From positions 137,772 to 201,771 of the forward strand of contig JACQZI010000005.1 of assembly GCA_016207825.1 (NCBI GenBank): a stretch of 64,000 bases of DNA, written 5' to 3'. Numbering within the stretch: the stretch's first letter is position 1; the number at the start of each line of letters is the position of its first letter. The position numbers and the translations under genes are program-made. This document shows positions 27,360-36,200 of the stretch, in pieces. The notes beneath the pieces are model-generated. The model searched no databases, had not been told where the DNA came from, and saw only the letters and a program-made list of their open reading frames with translations. This stretch comes from Planctomycetota bacterium (GTDB lineage Bacteria > Planctomycetota > MHYJ01 > JACQXL01 > JACQZI01).

Positions 27360-27387
27360 ATTATAGGATTAATTAGCCCACTGTCAA
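27360..27387 (-). promoter_or_regulatory. Near-leaderless promoter for acyl-CoA dehydrogenase/meaB
   Basis: Minus strand: TTGACA (27387-27382), a 16-nt spacer and a perfect TATAAT (27365-27360). The ATG at 27349 is 10 nt past the -10 box, with no Shine-Dalgarno. It fixes the start of the dehydrogenase. Confidence 0.78.
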
Positions 27388-27427
27388 ACAAATCAATCCG
27401 CCATCGCTCCGGAACAACGACCGTTTA

Positions 27428-27510
27428 TGTCACTCTGAGCAGAGTAAAGAGCCTAATCCGTGAGAATAGATTCTTCTCCCGTCCCGCCTGGCGGGACCGG
27501 CTCAGAATGA
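27428..27510. repeat. Intergenic GTCATTCTGA-type composite repeat
   Basis: GTCACTCTGAGCAGAGTAAA at the left and CTCAGAATGA at the right form inverted ends. An internal hairpin GTCCCGC-CTG-GCGGGAC lies at 27481-27497. A cousin of the same family (TGTCATTCTGACCCC) is inside the AAA+ ATPase gene at 31110-31141. Confidence 0.65.
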
Positions 27511-27523
27511 TATGATAAAATGT

Positions 27524-27551
27524 TTGACCGATTCGGATACTTCGATATAAT
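27524..27551 (+). promoter_or_regulatory. Promoter with very short leader for the FAD/Fe-S oxidoreductase
   Basis: TTGACC (27524-27529), a 16-nt spacer and TATAAT (27546-27551). The ATG at 27565 is 13 nt downstream. An earlier in-frame ATG at 27520 lies upstream of the -35 box, so it cannot be used from this promoter. Confidence 0.72.
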
Positions 27552-27564
27552 CTATTTAAGACGT

Positions 27565-30135
27565 ATGGTCACCATTAAAATAAACAATGCCGAATTAACC
27601 GTCGCGGAAGGATTAACCATCCTCAAAGCGGCGCTGGCGAATAATATCTATATCCCGCACCTTTGCGCACATCCGGATTTGCCGCCTTCGCAGGATTCAA
27701 GGACTTCCGATAAAATATTCCGCGGCGACCTCAAATCAACTAATGAACCGGTGAACAATTTAACCGAAGTCATCGGCTGCCAGTTATGCCTGGTTAAAAT
27801 AGGCGGGGTGGATAAGCCTCAGCGTTCTTGCGCCACGATAGTTAAAAACGGGATGTCCATAGAAACTGATACACCGGAATTATTGTCCCTTCGGAAGGAC
27901 AATCTCTCTAAAATAATTGCCGAGCACCCGCATTCCTGCCTGACCTGCGCCCAGCATGAAGGCTGTTCCTTGACCCAATGCTCCAGCAACGTCCCTAATA
28001 ACGAGCGGTGCTGTCCCAAATTCGGCAAATGCGAACTGCAAAAGGTCTCCGAGTATATCGGCATCAAGGCAGAAACGCCCCGCTACAAACCCAAGGAGAT
28101 GCCTGTTATCGAAATAGACCCGCTTATCAAGCGCAATTATAACTTATGCATCGGCTGCACCAGATGCGTGCGCACCTGCAAAGACCTGCGCGGGATAGAG
28201 GCATTGGGATTTGTCATAATCGGCGGCAAGGTTGTTGTCGGCTCGCATGAACCGGCGCTTAAGGATTCCGGATGCAAGTTCTGCGGAGCGTGCATAGAAG
28301 TCTGCCCGACCGGCGCGCTTATGGATAAAGATGTAAAATCAACCGAGCGCGAAACGGATTTAATCCCCTGCAAATACACCTGCCCGGCGGGCATTAATGT
28401 CCCTGAATATATCCGCCAAGTAAAACTGGGCAATCAGGATAAAGCATTGGAAGTGATAAAAGAATCGGTTCCGCTTCCCGCGGTTTTGGGGAATGTCTGC
28501 TTCCATCCCTGCGAGGAAGTCTGCCGCCGTAAGGAAGTTAACGAACCGATTGCAATCTGCGCACTCAAACGGTACGCAACAGATAATAGTACCGAAAAAC
28601 CACAATCTAAAAACTCTAATCTAAAAACTAGCCACATTGCAGTGATTGGCTCAGGACCTTCCGGACTGACTGCCGCGTATTATCTTGCCAAAGAAGGTTA
28701 TCCGGTAACCGTATTTGAATCACAGCCCAAGGCCGGCGGGATGATGCGTTACGGCATCCCGGCTTACCGGCTGCCTGATGAAATACTGGACGCGGATTTA
28801 AAACACATCACGTCAAGCGGTGTGGAGATAAAACTGAACCAGACTCTCGGAAAAGATTTCACCGTGGAAAGCCTTAAAAAAGACGGATTTAAAACCATCC
28901 TTATTTCTACCGGCGCCCAGATGGCCAAACAAATCCCGCTTAAAGGATTAAATCTAACATCTGATACCCAACAACTAACATCTGTATTATGGGCGATGGA
29001 TTTCCTGCGCGGTGTCCGCCAGGGGAAAAAATACACAATCCCATCAAAAGTCTTGGTCATCGGCGGCGGGAACGTGGCAATAGATACAGCGCTTACCGCC
29101 AAGAGACTCGGCGCCAAGAGCGTTGAGATGGCATGCCTGGAATCAGCCGATGAAATGCCCGCCCATGACTGGGAAATAGAACAGGCGCGCGAGGAAGGGA
29201 TAACCATAAATAATTCCTGGGGTCCGGAGGAGCTTATCGGAGATTCCAACTGCGTCAAAGGCGTCTGCTTCACCAAGTGCACCGCGGTTTTTTCCGCCGA
29301 AGGCGGATCCGCCTTTGGCGGAGACTCTGCTAAACGCTTCAATCCCCAGTTTGACAAGTCCGTTACCCATAAAATAGAGGCGGATATGGTCATTCTTGCC
29401 ATCGGCCAGAAACCGGATAAGGAATTGCTCCAAAAGATGGGATTGGATGTGGCAAATTCCGGCGCAATCAAGGTGGATGAAAATTCACTGGAAACAAATC
29501 AGCCCGGCATCTTTGCCTGCGGTGAAGCCGCGCATAATCCGAGCTCGGTCATCCAATCTATCGCCGAAGGAAAGAAGGTTGCCGTCTCGATTGACAAGCA
29601 TCTCGGCGGCGACGGCAAACTTGTAACTTCTAGCATGAAACTTCTAACTCCTAATCCCCTCTTCGGCCGCGATGAATCCTTCTCCTCCTGGCAGCGCGTC
29701 AAGATGCCCACGAGACCGATAGCGGAAAGGGTAAATGATTTCGGGCAGATAGAAAAGGGGTTCAGTAAAGACAATGCGATAAAAGAAGCCGCGCGGTGCT
29801 TGCAATGCGATATGCGGTTCTGCATCACGCCGGTTACCTTCCCGCCCAAGAAAGAGTCGCACCTAAAGTTTGACGCCCAATCACTTGACGCAGTCCCGGA
29901 AAAGGAAGGCGTATATCAGTTGCTGGATGACGCCAAGAACGTGCTGATTATAAAAGGGGTAGCAAACCTGAAAGAGGGACTGAAGGAACAGCTCTCAAAT
30001 AGCAAGGCAAAGCATTTCACCTTTGAGCTTGAACCGTATTATACCAAGCGCGAAAGTGAATTGATACAGCATTATATCTCCCAGCACGGCAAGATGCCCG
30101 AAGGCTCAAGCAGTGAACTGGATGATTTGTTTTAG
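27565..30135 (+). CDS. Iron-sulfur / FAD NAD(P)H oxidoreductase (NuoG-like Fe-S + GltD-like) with GIY-YIG-like C-terminal domain
   Basis: An 856-residue soluble fusion. In order: a 2Fe-2S ferredoxin with CAHPD and, after an unusually long spacer, CQLC; a NuoG-type Cys-rich region (HSCLTC, GCSLTQC, CCPKFGKCEL); a two-cluster ferredoxin (CIGCTRCVRTC and CKFCGACIEVCPTG); a GltD-type N-terminal Fe-S domain (CKYTCPAGINVPEYI, CFHPCEEVC); an FAD Rossmann fold (VIGSGPSGLTAAYYLA); and an NADPH fold (VIGGGNVAIDTAL) ending AIGQKPD. It is likely an NADPH:ferredoxin-type electron-transfer protein or the diaphorase part of a larger complex. The last 80 residues (GVYQLLDDAKNVLIIKG, RESELIQHY) resemble a catalytically degenerate GIY-YIG fold. 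A palindrome at 29293-29322 adds SAEGGSAFGG in frame. Confidence 0.88.
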   Translation: MVTIKINNAELTVAEGLTILKAALANNIYIPHLCAHPDLPPSQDSRTSDKIFRGDLKSTNEPVNNLTEVIGCQLCLVKIGGVDKPQRSCATIVKNGMSIETDTPELLSLRKDNLSKIIAEHPHSCLTCAQHEGCSLTQCSSNVPNNERCCPKFGKCELQKVSEYIGIKAETPRYKPKEMPVIEIDPLIKRNYNLCIGCTRCVRTCKDLRGIEALGFVIIGGKVVVGSHEPALKDSGCKFCGACIEVCPTGALMDKDVKSTERETDLIPCKYTCPAGINVPEYIRQVKLGNQDKALEVIKESVPLPAVLGNVCFHPCEEVCRRKEVNEPIAICALKRYATDNSTEKPQSKNSNLKTSHIAVIGSGPSGLTAAYYLAKEGYPVTVFESQPKAGGMMRYGIPAYRLPDEILDADLKHITSSGVEIKLNQTLGKDFTVESLKKDGFKTILISTGAQMAKQIPLKGLNLTSDTQQLTSVLWAMDFLRGVRQGKKYTIPSKVLVIGGGNVAIDTALTAKRLGAKSVEMACLESADEMPAHDWEIEQAREEGITINNSWGPEELIGDSNCVKGVCFTKCTAVFSAEGGSAFGGDSAKRFNPQFDKSVTHKIEADMVILAIGQKPDKELLQKMGLDVANSGAIKVDENSLETNQPGIFACGEAAHNPSSVIQSIAEGKKVAVSIDKHLGGDGKLVTSSMKLLTPNPLFGRDESFSSWQRVKMPTRPIAERVNDFGQIEKGFSKDNAIKEAARCLQCDMRFCITPVTFPPKKESHLKFDAQSLDAVPEKEGVYQLLDDAKNVLIIKGVANLKEGLKEQLSNSKAKHFTFELEPYYTKRESELIQHYISQHGKMPEGSSSELDDLF
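29293..29322. repeat. 30-bp near-perfect palindrome inside the oxidoreductase gene
   Basis: Half-site TCCGCCGAAGGCGGA meets its complement TCCGCCTTTGGCGGA, with a single mismatch. It is in frame and encodes SAEGGSAFGG between CTAVF and RFNPQF, a stretch that in GltD-type proteins is normally short. Confidence 0.8.
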
Positions 30136-30157
30136 GCAATAAACAACGGGATTAAAC

Positions 30158-30192
30158 GCCTGCCCGTCCAGAGCAAAGCGTAGGCGGGGATT
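30158..30192. repeat. Short intergenic inverted repeat (GCCTGCCCG ... GTAGGCGGG)
   Basis: CGCCTGCCCG and CGTAGGCGGG pair imperfectly around GTCCAGAGCAAAG. It lies between two converging genes (30135 and 30231) and might end transcription, but no U-tract follows. Confidence 0.45.
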
Positions 30193-30230
30193 ATCCATCC
30201 AAGAGTAAACAAGCCGCTGATTACGATGAT

Positions 30231-31574
30231 TTATTCTCCCAACACCTGCGGCAGGAGCCAGGCATAGGCAAGCGGCAGGTAGATAACCTGTGTCGGTGTT
30301 ATTTCATCCCAGCCGGCATAGTCGCGGGTAAAAACAATTATCTTCTTTGCCTTTATCCGCCTGCCGAAATTCACCAACGCCCACCTGCCGGATTTCTCCA
30401 GAGGGAAATCATATAACGCGCCGACCAGGTGCCTGACCAATCCGTGCTTCAGGCAGAAGCCGGTAACATCGCTCGTCTCGCTCGCCCAATATTTTATATC
30501 TTTTATCCACGGAATAAACCGCAATTCGTTATAGACTAAATTATCAATAAGCGCTTTCCGGTCTGTGCGGGTATCAATTGGCTGGAATGAATCTGCCAGC
30601 ATATTCCTTAACCCATTGTCATTGAAATATAAAATCGGCGCACCTTTATCAGGATAAGGGAAAACCTTATTAACGCAATAATCGGATTCAAGCGCATCTA
30701 TAAAAGCCGAAACCTTGCGCCATTCTGCCTTGATTTCCTGTGCTAACTTATTAACGTTTAAGACCGTACCGTGTATGCGGGTTAACTCGTCCAGAATCTT
30801 CCTTTGTTGGGTTTGCTCTAACCGTTCTTGCTTGGACTTGGGCTGGTGGGAAAACTGAGCCTGGTAAATCTTCCGCAAAATAGCCGGACGCTTGGAAAGG
30901 GTATATTCCTTAACCGTTTCGGCGTATCCGCCGTAACGCAGGTATCCATCCAAAACAGGAAGCGCTAAGGTGTAAAAACTGCTTTTGGGCAAATCCTTTA
31001 TTTTCTCCGGCAGTTTGTATTTAGGCAGGTAAATATTATTCGGGTTAAGCATCCGGTTCCAGTATTCCGTGTAAGAGACCATACCGAGTTCAAATCTTTG
31101 AATATTGTCATTCTGACCCCGATTACTGTCGGGGGAAGAATCTCTAACCGAACTCGCCATAATTAGTTTACTATTATCCATTAACTTTTCCAGCTCCTGA
31201 ACCATGGCGGAATCAAGGTGCTGGACTTCATCAAGGAAAATCCAGAGCCGTGTTTTCTTATCCGGGCTGAATCCGTTAATGAATCCGGCGACATCATCCG
31301 CTCCGGTGAATCCTTCGCGCGTCAGGACATCGTCCAGATTAAAATAGAATATGGCGGAAGGCGGAATCGACTTTTCCTTGATAAGGTGTCTGATAGTCAA
31401 TTGAAGAAGAGTGGTTTTTCCCGCACCGCGCGGGCCGGAAAGGAGTATCGGCTTATCGCCTTTAAGCGCGTCCAATAATTTGGGCAATAATGAACGGTCA
31501 AAAGACCAGCTTATGAGTTTGGATTCATCCTGGCGCCAAGGGTTTTGCTGTAGGAAATTCTCCGCATTAAACAT
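30231..31574 (-). CDS. AAA+ ATPase of the DUF4143 type
   Basis: A 447-residue protein from the ATG at 31574, which has AAGGAG 6 nt upstream; the longer frame to 31598 lacks this. Walker A is LLSGPRGAGKTTLLQL and Walker B is LWIFLDEVQHL. The N-terminal half is the AAA domain. The C-terminal part, LRNMLADSFQPIDTRTDRK, KDIKYWASETSDVTGF and AYAWLLPQVL, fits DUF4143 with its restriction-endonuclease-like core. These orphan ATPases are frequent in anaerobes and archaea; their role is unknown. Sensor-1 sequence (LIMASS) is followed by VRDSSPDSNRGQ, which is encoded by a GTCATTCTGA-type repeat (31110-31141), so the usual tail of this motif has been displaced. Confidence 0.85.
   Translation of the reverse strand: MFNAENFLQQNPWRQDESKLISWSFDRSLLPKLLDALKGDKPILLSGPRGAGKTTLLQLTIRHLIKEKSIPPSAIFYFNLDDVLTREGFTGADDVAGFINGFSPDKKTRLWIFLDEVQHLDSAMVQELEKLMDNSKLIMASSVRDSSPDSNRGQNDNIQRFELGMVSYTEYWNRMLNPNNIYLPKYKLPEKIKDLPKSSFYTLALPVLDGYLRYGGYAETVKEYTLSKRPAILRKIYQAQFSHQPKSKQERLEQTQQRKILDELTRIHGTVLNVNKLAQEIKAEWRKVSAFIDALESDYCVNKVFPYPDKGAPILYFNDNGLRNMLADSFQPIDTRTDRKALIDNLVYNELRFIPWIKDIKYWASETSDVTGFCLKHGLVRHLVGALYDFPLEKSGRWALVNFGRRIKAKKIIVFTRDYAGWDEITPTQVIYLPLAYAWLLPQVLGE
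31110..31141. repeat. GTCATTCTGA-type palindrome inside the AAA+ ATPase gene
   Basis: Outer arms ATTCT/AGAAT and inner arms CCCCGA/TCGGGG around TTACTG. It is in frame, encoding SSPDSNRGQN. It belongs to the same family as the intergenic element at 27428-27510. Confidence 0.7.
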
Positions 31575-31592
31575 AAAAACTCCTTTCCTTTT

Positions 31593-31652
31593 TGCCACAA
31601 AGACACCAAGCCACTAAGAAAAATTAGACCTTTCTTTGCGCCTTTGCGGTGA
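31593..31652. repeat. Dispersed CAAAGACACCAAG repeat with facing partner
   Basis: GCCACAAAGACACCAAG and CCTTTGCGGTGAA face each other across about 25 bp. It is upstream of the ATPase ribosome site. Another copy of this repeat family (CTCTGTGCCCTCTGTGG) is at 31810-31827. Confidence 0.55.
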
Positions 31653-32003
31653 ACCTTGTCAACTCAAATCTTCCACTTTGTCAAGTCTTTTCTTCCATTT
31701 TGTCAACCCAAATCTTCCGTTTATTCTATAAAACTCAATATAATCAACAACCATCTTCAATATAGTGAGTTTCTTATGTGCATTATATTAAAAATGTATC
31801 TTTTCATACCCCTCTGTGCCCTCTGTGGTCGTATTTTACCCCAAAAAAGTCGGTTATTTCGGCACGTTTTGCAGATAAAACCTACTTTTATTACAAGAAT
31901 CTATTCAATTTTACCCATCAAATGGGCTGATTACGTGTTATATTGAGTATTATACCATAAGAAGTCGGTTATTTCAACAATTTCTGCCTATGGGGGTGGG
32001 GGT

Positions 32004-32310
32004 ACCCTACCCCTACTCCACCCTAACCATACCTCTACTCCATAGTGACCATTACTATACTCCGGTGTAATCATACCCCTACTCCCCTGTAATGGCTATA
32101 ATACTCTGGTCTAACCATACCTCTACTCTATGGTGACCATACAGATACTCCCCTCTAACCATACTCCTATCCCCTTGGTGCGTAGCCTCCCCTTGGGGAT
32201 AGCCATATCTATACTCTATAGTAGCCATACCTCTACTCCATGGTGACCATACCTCTACCTAGGTATAATCACACCCCTACTCCATGATAGGAATAGATAT
32301 ACTTACAGAG
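32004..32310. repeat. 22-bp tandem array 2 (about 14 units)
   Basis: The 31575-32376 gap holds no gene. From 32004 nearly every unit is 22 bp, with the core CCATACCTCTACTCC and variable ends (one double unit at 32158-32200 is one base short). Immediately to the left is GGGGGTGGGGGTACCC (31992-32007), the G/C-run seen beside each array. The array start, CCACCCTAACCATACC, closely resembles the start of array 4 (CCACCTAACCATACCC), implying a common origin. Between 31653 and 31990 I see only AT-rich sequence with TTCGGCACG-type fragments. Confidence 0.9.
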
Positions 32311-32376
32311 TGGATTACTAACCATCATAGGTAACACTTTGGCTCTGTTCGGAATAGCATTACCAATAACTTCCCA

Positions 32377-33225
32377 TTATTTTGCCGGTCGGTGGGAGAT
32401 GATCTCCTTGCAGGCCGTAATAAATTTATCTACCCGCTCCTTTTGCTTTTCATCCTTTAGGTCTTTTTTGAACTTCTCGCAGTAATTCAGCCAGTTATCC
32501 TTGCCCAAGGTTTTCTCCAATATTTCCAGGGCATTTTCATTCCAGATTTTCTCTACTCTTTCTTTATTAAGAGTTGCGGCATCTATCCCTCGCTCCTCCA
32601 GTGTTTTTTTTAGGTATCGGTCGTCTTTATCCGGATAATAATCGATATTTATAGTATTTTTGTCTTCCCCAGTTGCAAGATAATCTAATATTTTTCGTGC
32701 CGATGAATCTCCGGGAATCTTAGATAGGACATATTTAGCCGGATATTTCTCTGAAAGCGAATCGGACCAATCATCCAAAAGAGGGTAGATTTCCCTATCG
32801 TTTTCAAATAGTATGCGTTTTTCCCCGTCCTGATTAAGGGCAAGATAATTAACAAGGATAGAGGAACAAGAATTATCTCGACTTTCAAAGGCATTTAACA
32901 GATAAATCGCTCGTGATGTAGCTTTTACCCAATTGGGCAGTCTTTTATCTCTGGGTGTTTTTACCTGCTCTTCCAAAAAATCCTTGCATTTTTCGACAAT
33001 CGAGAATTTAAGATCCGACAAACCAACATCATTCATAAGAAATGCCAGCATATCTGTTTCTTTGATTTCATCCCTGAGAGACTTTATGTCATTACCAAAC
33101 TTTTCTTTTTCCTTCATCCATTTGGGGTCTTCTTGCGATTGCCCATCGGCCTTGATAACCGTATAAACTGCGAACGAGGCTGCCAGAATGCCTAACAATG
33201 CCATTGTTTTAAAAATCTTTTGCAT
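32377..33225 (-). CDS. Exported alpha-helical protein of unknown function (282 aa)
   Basis: It has a signal peptide (MQKIFKTMALLGILAASFAVYTVIKA). The mature part is charged and helical (KWMKEKEKFGNDIKSLRDEI, LEKTLGKDNWLNYCEKFKKD). Two cysteines (CSSI, NYCEKF) could pair in the periplasm. It lies 20 nt downstream of the giant surface protein gene and is probably its operon partner. I recognise no family; a role in anchoring or assembling the giant protein is only inferred from position. Confidence 0.72.
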   Translation of the reverse strand: MQKIFKTMALLGILAASFAVYTVIKADGQSQEDPKWMKEKEKFGNDIKSLRDEIKETDMLAFLMNDVGLSDLKFSIVEKCKDFLEEQVKTPRDKRLPNWVKATSRAIYLLNAFESRDNSCSSILVNYLALNQDGEKRILFENDREIYPLLDDWSDSLSEKYPAKYVLSKIPGDSSARKILDYLATGEDKNTINIDYYPDKDDRYLKKTLEERGIDAATLNKERVEKIWNENALEILEKTLGKDNWLNYCEKFKKDLKDEKQKERVDKFITACKEIISHRPAK

Positions 33226-33245
33226 AACTCGTTATCCTTTCTTCT

Positions 33246-36200
33246 CTATGGTTTATATAGCTTTGCATCTGTCGCTCTTGAAATCTCATCATCAATAATT
33301 TCTAATTCCACTAAAATGCTATCCGCGTCTTTAGTGTCTTCTTTAAAAAGCACTTTAATAGGGTTAGGATCGTTTTTGAATTCCAATTGATCAATAACCT
33401 CATCGTTTTTAAGCGCGGTTAGCGTCCACTTATAGGTATTGATTTTTCCGTCTTTATCAAAACTCCCACTTCCATCAATATCAATAACCAATTGTTCTTC
33501 TGTATTTCTAGAGATTTTCTCCAGCCGAATAATAGGCATTGGTCTCTCGTTAACAACTGCCACTACATCAACTTCATCAAACCACTTAGGAGCTTTAGTC
33601 GCATTTTCTGCCTTAACGCGAGCTAAAGCAAACGAACTGTTGTGTAAATGCAGAAGGGAAAGTCCAGCATAGGTGTACAACTGATTTTCTCCAACAGCAT
33701 CATTGCCATCACCAAAAGACCACTTAAAAGATGTGTTTACGTCTTGTTGGTTAGGATTAGCCGTAAACTGAATTTTAGTTTTAAGCTTGGGGTCAGGCCG
33801 TTCAGCCTTCGGTGAAACATAAAAAGATAGAGCATTGACTGTATCAATAGTGAGATTGGTTGTTCCTGTGGCAATAGTATTATCCAAATTATTTGCGCCA
33901 CCGCCAGCTATCTTTTCCATTTCCCAGCGTTTTGGTTTACTATCTCCCGGATCAACCACTTTTGCTCCGGCACGAATGTAATAACCAAAATTATCGGAAC
34001 AAACCAGGTTGATTTGTGTTCCTAAAGTAACCCAGCCATTAAAATTCATCCGTATAGCTATTTTTGTGTCTATGTCTAGCTCTGTGGCATCTGAGTCAAC
34101 GTCAGGAGTGAAACCAGGACCATCAAGAAAATAAATTTTTCCTTGCAGTGGAACTATTGTAGACCACATACTCTTTGGATTGTCCTTGGAATTACATCGC
34201 GCATTGCTGAATGAAACAGAATTATCCGGCTTTATTATATACATTGCTGACCTTAAAACCTCTTGATTAATAATCAGAGGTAGATTATAATCGTTTGGTT
34301 TAACGGTACCAAATATCTCAAATCCAAATTGAACAGAGTTTGTGCGAGTTATGACACCCAAATATGGTTTGCCAAATCCTTTTGGATGTTGATAGAATGG
34401 CTTGCAAGTATTATCGTTGGAAACTTCAACTTTGTCAAGCCCTTGGGGGATAGGAGTAAATGCAAGATCTACCCAAACGACAGTGGCTGTTTGCTTCCCG
34501 ATTTGTTCGCCATCCGCATTGTTTTTATTAATAACAATGGCGGTGTCACTCATCAATTGGCTTTCTTGCTCGCCGGAAAGGTCGAAATCAACCCAATTAT
34601 TATGTTCCTGATTATCCGGCGGTAATACTAACGTAATACTATCGGCAACCGAGTTAGCAGCATTTGAAAAACTTAATTTACCGCTGCCATCGTTCTCAGG
34701 GGGGGCATTTTTATCAGGAAGATTATAAAGGTAAACAGTTAATTCCGCATTGGATTTGTTTCTTATACGGCAGGGAACTTTAGGCATATAAGTCGTTGTC
34801 TTTGATTTACGAGGGACAATATAATCGGTTAATCCAGGGGCTTTTTCCTTATTAATCTGCATTTCTACCAGAGATGTGTCCTGAGTATTCCCGGCATTCG
34901 TCTCGTAAAACTTCCCTCCTCCAAATAATGATGTTGTTATTCCTCCGCTCACAACCACGGTTTGGCCATTGCGCGTGCTTACCGGATACAGCGTGCCTTT
35001 CAACGAACTCGCAATATTAACATGATTAGGAAAGTTAACGCTGGCCATCAGCAAGTTACAAGTAAGCTCTATATGGCCATTGGTCAGGTTGAGTGTTCCG
35101 ACCGATGGATTCTCTGTATCATTGATAATCGCAATTGCGCCAGTATTTGCCCCATTAACCGTTATTGCCGCTCCCTGATATGCCGATTGGGTAACAGTCA
35201 TTTCAACGATATCCGGGTTAGCCGTTGGGGCAAGATTGACGGTCAAATTACCGCTTAACGCACTGCTTGCCATCGCTCCATTGGAATCTATGAAATCAAT
35301 CACGCTGTCATCATAAAATTCGCTTAAACTTAAATTAAGCGTTGATGAACCGGTATGCAAAGAAACATAGTCTTTGATTTCATTAAGTGAATATTCAAAA
35401 TATGTCCGCGCCTTGTTAGTCATCTCCGTATCAGTCAATCCCGCTAAAGTAGTCCCAATGGTATTGAGTGGAGTTAATGCGGATGAATAATCATTCAAGC
35501 CCAGATAGTATTTTGACAGGTTAAGTCCATCCAAGAATGACTGGTAAAGCCCGGTCTGTAAAATGCCTTCGTGGATAATATTCAAACTTTCAATAGTTTC
35601 GTCTATGGTCGGGATTTGGGCAAAAGTAACCGCCGCGGACATATCAGAATAAGCGCTGTTTCCGGCCGGGTTGCAAGCGCGGACGCGGTAATAACAAGGT
35701 TTTCCCGGCTGAAGATGGCTATCTGAAAAACTTACCGAACCCATGGTTCCTTCTCCCGGGCCAACAGACGCAATCTGGACAAAGGTATCGTGAGAGGAAA
35801 ACTTACGTTCTATCGAGAACCAAAATTCATTATCAGAATTATCCTGCCAGGTAAGGGTAATTTCCGATGAAGAAGACCCTTCAGCGCTTAAATTAGTCGG
35901 AGCATTATGGGGCGCTTCCATAACCACACCGTTTTGGCTGATAGTCCCAAACGCTCCGTCATGTGCGCCATTACCCCCTCCGGTTCCGCCATTAATCCTA
36001 ATTATTCCGTTAAATGCAAAGTCGGTATAATATAATTTTACCCTACCGCCACTTCCACCGCCACCACCGCCGCATCCTTCGCTCGGAATACCGCCGTTGC
36101 CGCCTTTGGCAAATACAAAACCGGTTAAGTTTATAGTTTGGGCATTAAAAAGAATCCCGCCGCCCGAACCACCACCGCCGCCGCCGCTATTAGCGCCATT

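Noticed and set aside
28764-29471. 235-codon minus-strand frame
   Set aside because: It lies wholly antisense to the FAD/Fe-S oxidoreductase, whose frame has clear motifs; no ribosome site or family signature.
31656-31946. 96-codon plus-strand frame in the gap before array 2
   Set aside because: AT-rich, no ribosome site, made partly of dispersed-repeat sequence (PLCALCGRI from the CTCTGTGCCCTCTGTGG repeat).
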